Source: Lytechinus pictus (taxonomy: Eukaryota > Echinodermata > Echinoidea > Temnopleuroida > Toxopneustidae). Taken from it: a stretch of DNA of 64,000 bases. Location of the stretch: contig NC_087256.1 in assembly GCF_037042905.1 (NCBI RefSeq), forward strand, positions 31,643,501-31,707,500. Reading direction: 5' to 3'. The position numbers were made by a program, and so were the translations under genes. Positions 56,338 to 64,000 of the stretch are shown here, one piece after another. The stretch's first letter is position 1. Every line of letters starts with the position of its first letter. The notes beneath the pieces were generated by a model. That model was not told where the DNA came from. It saw only the letters and a program-made list of their open reading frames with translations, and did no database searches.

Positions 56338-56611
56338 CGCCCGGTCCCACTGCACTTGCGGATGCAGAGAGGATGTAAAACGGAAAGGAATTTTGCCATC
56401 CGTTGGAAAACGTTACGTATCCGTTGTGTACTCTCATCATACGTGTTTCATACACTCTATATCCATCGAGAATCCATCCACTGTGATTTCATTGTTCGCC
56501 CATTTTGTCCATTGTCTGGAGTGGATGAAAACGGATGGAGCCACCCCGAAATTTTGCTTGTCCGCTGTATCCGTTATGAATATGTTTTGTCCCCCGTTGG
56601 CCAGTGGGACC
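56338..56611. mobile_element. Foldback MITE with CCGGTCCCACTG ends
   Basis: CCCGGTCCCACTGCACTTG at the left faces GGCCAGTGGGACCC at the right. Several GGATG and ATCCGTT words lie in the interior. It abuts the family D element at 56612. The open frames over it (114 and 121 aa) are chance. Confidence 0.75.
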
Positions 56612-56766
56612 CAGGGGCTGTTCATAAAGCTGTTCGTAAGTTAAGCCTTATGGTAATTGGTATACACCAAAACGTTCATTGGCGAGGGTTTTGCGCGTAA
56701 GAAAGGATCACCAGTCATTCTTAAAGTCGCTCTTAACTTACGAACAGCTTTATGAAACACCCACCA
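56612..56766. mobile_element. Foldback MITE family D, copy 2
   Basis: GGGCTGTTCATAAAGCTGTTC at the left faces GAACAGCTTTATGAAACACCC at the right, and AAGAAAGGATCACC lies in the core, as in 44488-44647. Confidence 0.88.
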
Positions 56767-56881
56767 GGCCTTTAGTGATTTTTCAATGACTGACTTACAT
56801 TCAGCCAATCACATAAAAGGATTTGCAGTCGCTTATAAATGAAGATTGGTAACGGGTGTATTTTCTTTATCTATCTGTTAG

Positions 56882-57074
56882 TCTGATGTTCTTCTTTTAT
56901 AATACAGTACATGAAGCATTAATGATGTCTCTCATAAAGCATGATTTATTTGCAGTGTTTGTTGGTTTAATCTACAGACATGACAAAGTTTTAAAAGCTG
57001 GTCAAACTACAGGCTGCCCTCTGCTGTCCAGTTCTCGGCGTCTCCTCCGAGAATTTCACCTCCAGTATGGAATC
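56882..57074 (+). CDS. Host gene exon 7
   Basis: Two acceptors are possible: TTTATCTATCTGTTAG ending at 56881 and TTTTATAATACAG ending at 56907. Only the first keeps frame with the two bases left by exon 6; the second would hit a stop at once. From 56882 the frame is LMFFFYNTVHEALMMSLIKH, then FAVFVGLIYRHDKVLKAG, and ends LREFHLQYGI in phase 0 at a GTGAGT donor. It is hydrophobic and helical. If an undetected exon lies in the 4.2-kb intron before it, the 56908 start could apply. Confidence 0.8.
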
Positions 57075-58233
57075 GTGAGTACAGAATGGTGTTGCTAGTA
57101 CATAGAAGCTGGGCGATTCCATGAAAATAATAATGATAATTATATTTCACTTTAATGTCGTGCTCTGTTCATGGAAAAATTGATTCTAGGGCTATAGATA
57201 TATTATTATCCAGTCATCGGATCCTGACATGCGTGCACATAGTATAGACTTTCTCCTCTCTCTTGGGAGCATTTCAGGAAGGATTTCAAAACTCAATTTC
57301 TGACTATTCTAGATATACTTTCACATCCTACCAGGTACCATTTAACACCTGGGTGAAGAGTGGTAAAGTGTGGTTTGGTGCCTTTATTGAATCACCCAGC
57401 TGCTGAAATCTTTTCAAAGCATTCTTCAATTTCAAGTTTAAACCTAAAGAATGGAGGAAAACATTGATATGTGAAAGCAACTTATTATCATTTTCATAAT
57501 TTTCTAGTTGTAACATTTCAGTCATTTGTCTGTGTCCACACAATTTTTAATTGATATTAACTATGCATGAAATCATTGCTCTATTGAATGCATGACCATG
57601 ATTTATAAAATGGTTCAGTTCAGTTTTGGGGTTTTGTTTTGTTCAAAGACTATGTACACTTACTCAGATTTGTAATTAGGCTCATCTTCAAGGAAAAGGA
57701 TTATGAATTTTAAAAAATCTGTATTTTTTTATTTTCATTTTAGAAATGATCATTTTTATGTTATTATTTATGTAGTTTTTACTTATTTACCCAAAGGAGT
57801 TTTCAATAGGCCCTTGAAAATCATATCTGCTTGTATGATTTGAAACTGAACTGTGCTCTGTTTCATTTAGCTAATCAGAAGTGGCAATTTATAAAGTACT
57901 GTTATAAGCTATTAAATTGCTGCTTTACAATCGGTTGAGGGTAAATGTTTGCATCGTGCAGTTTATGATTTATTTGTAGAATTTGTTTGTATTGTTACCT
58001 TGTTTATGTAAATACAAGTGAACTGATGTTTGCACAAAAAAAGAACACCATAATTAATACATTTGTCATATAATTTAAACAGTTATTGATAACAAGTTTC
58101 ATGAAATAGGGCACTGATCATGCACAGTGTATCTGAAATTATCTATCATAAGAATATTGTTTGCATTTTTAGGAAGGGCATACATATAAACTATTTTTAA
58201 TGTTTTATTGATGTCTTTTTTTGTTAAATAAAG
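57075..58233 (+). other. Intron 7, nothing recognised
   Basis: Plain AT-rich sequence with no exon, TIR or tandem repeat that I can support. Confidence 0.6.
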
Positions 58234-58283
58234 GGTGAGGTGTTCAGAAGAGCTGTTTATCTGGAACGATTATCAAGCAAAGA
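58234..58283 (+). CDS. Host gene exon 8 (50 nt)
   Basis: The acceptor TTGTTAAATAAAG ends at 58233 and the donor GTAAGT starts at 58284. Phase 0 at the start, two bases left at the end. It reads GEVFRRAVYLERLSSK, a basic amphipathic helix. The short length makes it easy to miss, but both junction phases fit. Confidence 0.85.
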
Positions 58284-58793
58284 GTAAGTGGGGTTACTTA
58301 CTTAACCTTGGCAGACTGTGATTCTTTTATATGATTTTATTGAGTTTATATAAGCCATTGTTAATCTTTCACAGGTTTGTGCATGTTTGTTAGGTATTTT
58401 ATTGCTTTGGGGTATGAATACCTTCAAATAACTAAATTAATAAAATACACGGAAATACATAAATAAATAAAAAGCATTAATTAAAAAATAGATACATTTA
58501 GAAATAGAAATTGAAATAAATTACAGAAGAACAAATAGCTACAAAAGAAAAAGAAATTAAAAAGGAAAAATATGAAATAAAGATGAATGTAACACAATAT
58601 CTTTTTTCTGTTATTAAAGGGAATATTAAACATTAGTCAAAATCCTTATTTGGTATGGGGAAGAGGGGATGGGGGGGGTTTAATAATGGACTCAATGACT
58701 TTACACAACTCATTTTAATCACATGTATCTTTTCTTGTTGATTTTGCATAAATTTTGCATTTTGTCCTCAAATGATATCTGTTTTGTTTGTAG

Positions 58794-58902
58794 GTGGTTT
58801 GAGAGTGATGACTGGTTCTTGAAGCACATATCACAATCCCTTCTTGGAATTCAAGATCTTCTTACCAAACACCAAGCTAGGGCTACGATGGTTAGGAGAG
58901 AG
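58794..58902 (+). CDS. Host gene exon 9
   Basis: The acceptor TGTTTTGTTTGTAG ends at 58793 and the donor GTAAAG starts at 58903. One base completes a Glu codon. It reads WFESDDWFLKHISQSLLG, then IQDLLTKHQARATMVRRE, ending in phase 0. The acidic-aromatic start and the Leu-heptad-like helix suggest a helical bundle. Confidence 0.93.
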
Positions 58903-58978
58903 GTAAAGTATTACCCCCTTCTTACTCCACCTCCGCCTCCCTCTCCCCTGTTCTTCTGCACCCCTGCCCTACCCACCT

Positions 58979-59134
58979 GGAACCCGTTGCATAAAACTTT
59001 TGCCATAAAAAACTCTGGCAAGTAGACAAAAACTCTGGCAAACAAAGTTATGCCATTGAATATTACACATTAACAAATTCTGGCAAAAAAATTGCCAGAG
59101 TTTTTATGGCAAAAATTTCATGCAACGGGCCCCT
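58979..59134. mobile_element. Foldback MITE, CCCGTTGCATAAAACTTTTG ends
   Basis: AACCCGTTGCATAAAACTTT at the left faces TTCATGCAACGGGCCCC at the right. AAACTCTGGCAA is repeated in the left arm and TTGCCAGAGTTTTT lies in the right. It starts 76 bp after exon 9. Confidence 0.88.
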
Positions 59135-59764
59135 GGTTCTTAAAGTATGTATCACGTTCTTCTCATTAGAATTCTAGACACGTTTCTCGTTTTAAACATT
59201 GTGAGGTGCCTGGATGTGATTTCAAAGCGTTCTTGGTACAGTGGCAGATACAAATTTTGACCAACGCGAGTATTGTGTCATCACTATAATGCATAAAAAA
59301 TGCGTATTGATTGCGTTCTTTTGTCGATAGTTATCGATATCAATAAGATATTTTTAGCGATATATCGACAGAGAATTTTCTTAACGATAACAACCCTAAT
59401 ATCTGCATGCTAAGTTGGGACGCAGAGAGATACCTTATTCATTCCCAATATTCATAACAACTAGGCCAATGTAGTTTGTAAACAACCAGTTCAGATCTTT
59501 GCATGGAAATTGGCAAATGCAAATCCAACATGGACAAATTTGGGATACATGAATAATGATAGCATAAGATTTGATTGTTGCATTTCACAGACCATGTCAA
59601 ACCTGTCCAAATTCCCTAATCTCAATATGCCATGTTTTGACCAAGTATTCATTCATTTGTACTTTTTGATGATGGACACTAAAGAAGATGTTCAGATGTC
59701 TGATGAGGGTAATGGTATTGTATGGTGTTGTCTTCATCATTATTATTTTTTGTCATTTTAACAG

Positions 59765-59861
59765 TATGAACTGCTGTGTCAGGCCTTGACCCAGTTTCAA
59801 GAGAGATGCTGTGATCTGTTAGAGAAGCTACTGCAAGAGAAGACACCACAGCACAGAGTTG
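59765..59861 (+). CDS. Host gene exon 10
   Basis: The acceptor CATTTTAACAG ends at 59764 and the donor GTATGT starts at 59862. Phase 0 at the start, one base left at the end. It reads YELLCQALTQFQERCCDLLE, then KLLQEKTPQHRV. Strong helix with Leu/Cys/Phe on one face. Confidence 0.93.
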
Positions 59862-60545
59862 GTATGTGAAAAAGTTCCACAATATCATATTGACTTTGTA
59901 TATGAAAAAATAAAGAATTGCTTGCACAAGAGTAAATGAAGATTATATCATGTTGATATGAATGGGACAATATGAAAAAAATAGCTCATTTATAACACCG
60001 ATTTAGGGTTATTATTTACTTCTAAAATATTAAAATTCATAGTTAGACATGAAAATGTATGCACAAATTGAAAAAAATCTTGCATTGTTGTGATATTAAT
60101 ATGGATATTTCATTACGCTACACATCAAATCCGGGCATGATCATGAATTTTATTTATATGTTCAATTTACAATTTTCATTAAAATAAAAGGAGTAATTGA
60201 TTATTATGGACTTATTTTCTTAATCTGTTTTCATATAATTTCAAAATTGAGCTATAGGTCATGATGATGATGATGATGATGATTAAGAAAATACGATAGT
60301 ACCATTTACAGTATCTGTAAGAAAAGTTCATAGGTGCTGACGTCCAAAATAGGTCACACATTATTAAGAAGTAAATATGCTTCATACTCTGATATGGTTC
60401 ACAGCCGTAAAATTCATTTATATACATTCGCAAAAGATTGTGATTGTAATGATAATTAACCCTCTATAACTCATAGTCTTAATATATATACATGTATATA
60501 TAAGATCAAGATTTTGATAAAGGAATATTTCTTCTTCATTTGCAG

Positions 60546-60646
60546 TCTGCTTGATTACTAATCTCACTGATATACTGGCACTGAGTGCTCTGTTGTTGGG
60601 TCGTCACCAAGGCAACCTAGAAGCCATTATCACACAAAGTCTCAAG
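60546..60646 (+). CDS. Host gene exon 11
   Basis: The acceptor CTTCATTTGCAG ends at 60545 and the donor GTGAGG starts at 60647. Two bases complete a Val codon. It reads CLITNLTDILALSALLLGRH, then QGNLEAIITQSLK, ending in phase 0. A hydrophobic buried helix is followed by a short amphipathic one. Confidence 0.93.
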
Positions 60647-60778
60647 GTGAGGTATAACTTGATTTATCTTCAAGAAATGAAAGCACATAAGAATGATGCT
60701 TCTTCAAAGTGGTGCTAACCGGAGGAAATTCCCTTCTTCAAATGCACACACACCTAATTTGGGTATCTTTGGAATGCT

Positions 60779-61155
60779 AAAGCCCCCATCACACTTATTC
60801 CGAATCAAGCAGAATTGGCCTGAATGAAAGGACTATTGTTTGACCACCAGTTGGTCATTTAAATCTACTTCGAACACCGTTCGAAAATATCCCTCGAATG
60901 CACTCAGAATGCAGTCAGGATATTTAGAATGTCCCTAGAATGTCCAAGAACGTAGCACGAATTATCAATCTGACTCCATTGCGGTTCATTTTGACTAGTG
61001 TATGATGATACACGTGGTCAATTTACTGAATTTCAACTCCAGTTTGGTGAATTTTTAAGTTCCTCCCAAAAATTTCTAGATTTTTTGAATATTTTTTTCT
61101 TTCCAGCTTCTGCTTGATCCTTGCTGATTCCAAATAAGTGTGATGGGGGCTTAAT
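60779..61155. mobile_element. TIR MITE, TAAGCCCCCATCACACTTATT ends
   Basis: AAGCCCCCATCACACTTATT at the left is exactly inverted at the right as AATAAGTGTGATGGGGGCTT, allowing one or two base changes. Interior CGAACA and GAATGT words repeat. Confidence 0.88.
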
Positions 61156-61504
61156 GAATGATACTTTGAAGTAATATACATGTATGTTTCATGTCTATTA
61201 ATTGGCTCACAAATAATCATGGGAGTAGGGGTTCCGTTTCATTCGTACCTCAAGTCGTATTCATTGCAGCTGTTACACTTCTAGAGAAACCGAAAGATAT
61301 CTTGATAAACTTCTTCTGCCCTTTGCACTCACATGACTGTTAGCGTGAGTACAATCGTTTAAATGATAGTTGGTAAGATCTTAATGATTTATTTGCCCGT
61401 GCAGTTTAATCCCCCTATTTATTTGCTTTTGGAAAAATGCCTAACAATGTTATCAGCAAATGTTTTCATATAACCCATGTCTTTATCACCCTGGATTCCA
61501 GGAA

Positions 61505-61536
61505 TCCCAGTATATATATATATATATATATATACA
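61505..61536. repeat. (TA)n microsatellite
   Basis: About 13 TA units in a row. Simple sequence. Confidence 0.9.
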
Positions 61537-61619
61537 GCTCTTATCAGTGTGTACTTATGTCTGTCTGCTGGCCTGGAAAGTCCATATTCCAATCAGGACC
61601 CTATTCTATAAGACTTGTA

Positions 61620-61935
61620 ACCAATCTGAATTTTTTGACAAATATGATGGTGATGATGATGAACGGCATTTGTATAGTGCCTTTTATCTGTGAAAAATAT
61701 TTATAGGCAGGTACTCCCAGTTGCTGGAAAAGATAGGTCTTTAGTTCAGATTTGAAGGCTTCAAGGTTGTTACAATTATCTAGTAGAATTGGTAGAGAAT
61801 TCCGAAGACAACCGATCAGTCTATCGCTGTATGTTTTTAGATGGGTACTGAGTACTTGAAGAATTAGTCTAGCAGAACAAAGACCAGGCCGCAGCTGACA
61901 GGCATTGATTAGTCCAGTTACATAGCTAGGGGATA
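61620..61935 (+). repeat. Unclassified block after a (GAT)n tract
   Basis: A GATGATGATGA tract is followed by GGCATTTGTATAGTGCC, GCAGGTACTCCCAG, AGATAGGTCTTTAGTTCAG and GAATTCCGAAGACAA. The layout (short tandem tract, then a GTGCC or GCGC word) recalls the block at 43632, but the sequence differs. It could be a retroposed element; I cannot classify it. Confidence 0.35.
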
Positions 61936-62234
61936 CAACTGTAAATAACGGCCTCTTTGATAATTAACAGCCTCTTTCTTTTAATTATTTACTGTTTTAG
62001 AGACAAATATGTAAAGTATACTCCTGTAATTGTGTTCCTTCATGTATTTACATATAAAAAAATTGTTCCAAATTACATGGCTTTGAGACTGAAAATGACA
62101 ATGAAAATACATCACTTTATTTGCAAATCTGCACATTAAAGGAATACAATTTACGCCCAGGACACTTCCCTTTAATGAGAAAATTATTTCAATTCTAATT
62201 GTATTGTTTGTTTGCACTGCTTCTTAAATCAAAT

Positions 62235-62510
62235 TTGGGCCCTTATCTTACTAGGAGTTACTATTGATCTGACCAATCACAACTGCAGAAAGCCAGCAAT
62301 GCAAACATCTGGAATGCATACATCCATTAAAAATGTTTTCTAAATACGATGTAGGCGTGTAGATGCATGATTGTCCAGACAAATCTTTGCTCATTGTTCT
62401 TTAATGGGATATTCATTGTGTACATTACCTATATGAAAGAACTATGACATTTCTGGCTTTCCATAGTTGTCTTTGATCAGATCAATTGCAGCTCTTGTAA
62501 GACGGCCCAG
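62235..62510. mobile_element. Short TIR element, GGGCCC-TCTTAC family, copy 2
   Basis: GGGCCCTTATCTTACTAGG at the left faces GCTCTTGTAAGACGGCCC at the right. CCAATCACAACTGCAGAAAGCC and ATGCAAACATC parallel the copy at 38544-38781, but it is more diverged. Confidence 0.75.
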
Positions 62511-62514
62511 TATT

Positions 62515-63000
62515 AAAGGGGAATCCAGCCCTGGCCATACAATGTTGTGTTGAGAAGGAGAAAAATAAATTAAAGAGAATGGTGAAAGTTTGAAAGAAAT
62601 CGGACAAGCAATAAGAAAGTTATAGCTGTTTTAAAATTGAGATCACTAATACTATGTAGATTTCAAATTGGCAATTGGGTAAGTAAATTATGACAAGGGG
62701 CAAGGACAACTTTCCCATAGGCCATGTACTTTATTATCAGCGATTTGTGGTTTTCTCCTAAGTACCCATTCCCCTGGGGCAGTAATCTAAATATAACCCA
62801 GGTAGTATATTGTTTTATGTCCTCATGAAAGAAAAATATAATTTAAAATAAAACTTTGGGGAAAAATGACGTTTTAGCCATAATATGCATTGGAGTACAT
62901 GGAAGAGTAGTCCTTGCCTTACATCACTATGACATCCCATATGCATCCAATTTGAAGTCTCCATGGGTATAGTGATTACCAATATTTACAACTTTTTATA
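62515..63000. mobile_element. Diverged foldback related to family B
   Basis: TTAAAGGGGAATCCAGCCC, GACAAGCAATAAGAAAGTTAT and TGAGATCACTAATACTATG match the left half of the family B copies. The right half (ATGACATCCCATATGCATCC, GGTATAGTGATTACC) is weak. It ends just before exon 12. Confidence 0.6.
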
Positions 63001-63032
63001 ATTGTATCCATTTTTTATTCAACCCTTCTCAG

Positions 63033-63125
63033 GAGAGTGTCCAGGAAAGCTATAATGGTCACAAGCTTCGTCTGACCACGGAGCTTCGTCTCAATGCCTA
63101 CTCATCACCGGTATCTGCTGAACTT
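63033..63125 (+). CDS. Host gene exon 12
   Basis: The acceptor CAACCCTTCTCAG ends at 63032 and the donor GTAAGT starts at 63126, phase 0 on both sides. It reads ESVQESYNGHKLRLTTEL, then RLNAYSSPVSAEL. The peptide shifts from helix to a loop with Pro/Ser. Confidence 0.93.
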
Positions 63126-63774
63126 GTAAGTTATGTTTTAAATTCAGTTTATTTTCACTTAATCTACAAGCAGTCTGTCTGCTTCTCAGTTTAATACCAC
63201 ATGGGCTAAACCCATTTGATCTTCTTTCATTTTGGTCTCATTACTGTTTTGTCCAATTCCAAATTTTAGCTAATTGTCTTTCAGTCTAATCTCCATTTAT
63301 TTTTTACTTACTTTTTTACACTTTGTCAAATGGAAATTAGATCAATAAACTTCTAAGACTAAGTAGACAAGTGTGTACTGATTTTCTTCTGTTTAATATA
63401 GTGGATTTGTTGTAACATGTTTATAATCCAAAAAGTAGATACACCTCCTACTATAAATAATTGGCCAAAAATGTATATAGAAAAAAAAAATGTTTGCTAT
63501 GATATATTATTGTTTATTACATGTAGACAAGAGTTCCATTAGTACCCCCCCCCCCCAAAAAAAAGAGACAACAAAAACGATGTTAGAAAAATAAAAATAT
63601 GGCTTTGTTTAAGAAATTCATATCCAATAAAGACATTCAATATTGAACATGGAAAGTTGGAGATATACCAAAATACAGCTTATTTAATCAAATTCCAGAG
63701 CTTGACATCAATTGAACAGTAACATAAGTTAACTTTGAAAAGTTCATTCAAAATTTCCACCAAACAAGAGATGC

Positions 63775-63821
63775 TTAAGTACAATAAAATGTTAATAATA
63801 TTAACATTTTATTGTACTTAA
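63775..63821. repeat. Perfect 22-3-22 hairpin
   Basis: Arms of 22 bases (63775-63796 and 63800-63821), built around TACAATAAAATGTTAAT, are exact complements around a 3-base AAT loop. It lies in the intron before the last visible exon. AT-rich, unlike the GC-rich hairpin of the same geometry at 42471. Confidence 0.9.
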
Positions 63822-63973
63822 TATTAAATATACATTGGCAATAATATGCAACATAAACAGTTTGCAAGACATTCAAATAAATAACAATTTGTGTAAATGT
63901 ACTAACCTGCAGAAATAATGTGGAGGGTTCTTAGAAAAGTAAGCAATTGTTTTGTTTCCATGTTATTTTATAG

Positions 63974-64000
63974 ATCAGCAAGTTGATAGGTCACATCCAG
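63974..64000 (+). CDS. Host gene exon 13, cut by the window end
   Basis: The acceptor TGTTATTTTATAG ends at 63973. The frame continues in phase 0 as ISKLIGHIQ and runs past the end of the window. Only nine codons are visible. Confidence 0.8.

Noticed and set aside
56279..56700. Overlapping frames of 121 and 114 aa
   Set aside because: They lie across two abutting foldback MITEs and have no exon signals.

Overview
This is metazoan nuclear DNA: AT-rich, almost entirely intronic or repetitive, with short exons bounded by GT/AG splice sites. The abundance of ACATGTA words, a BEL/Pao retrotransposon and a dense mix of TIR and foldback elements suggest a marine invertebrate, most likely an echinoderm such as a sea urchin. 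That assignment is inference from style; no single sequence proves it.

One split protein-coding gene runs on the + strand and leaves the window at its 3' end. I can place 13 exons: 1280-1540, 37492-37539, 43215-43392, 46764-47075, 48474-48554, 52514-52683, 56882-57074, 58234-58283, 58794-58902, 59765-59861, 60546-60646, 63033-63125 and 63974-64000 (partial). All twelve junctions agree in codon phase. Exon 1 needs one G fewer in a six-G run. With that, the exons make 1719 nt (573 codons) of continuous frame. The product has a disordered Pro/Ser/Gly-rich N-terminal part and a helical, Leu/Trp-rich part that continues beyond the window. I do not recognise it with confidence. The order of some short motifs loosely recalls CCDC142, but this is only a hypothesis. 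An early intron of about 36 kb is filled with transposable elements.

The best-defined element is a BEL/Pao LTR retrotransposon on the - strand (14969-22809). It has 1140-bp LTRs that look identical, an AATAC target duplication, a polypurine tract, and gag-protease-RT-RNase H and integrase reading frames separated by one frameshift. It is a young insertion lying antisense to the host gene.

The rest of the window is dominated by non-autonomous DNA elements. There are two hAT-like elements with 8-bp target duplications (7316-7896 and 23193-24996) and a TA-flanked 3.3-kb element (11130-14450) that splits a TTAA-type foldback. Paired TTAA-flanked foldbacks lie side by side (40401-40999 and 41004-41576), nested inside a third repeat. 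Three TA-flanked elements (34495-35492, 50293-52342 and 53332-55152) have partly different TIRs but share an internal GTGCTCRCTCAA-type motif. There are also many short foldback MITEs inside introns, several families occurring twice or more. A tandem array at 28985-30015 carries nuclear-receptor-like AGGTCA half-sites in its units.

There are no rRNA genes, CRISPR arrays or operons. tRNA-like modules occur only as degenerate, SINE-like pieces.
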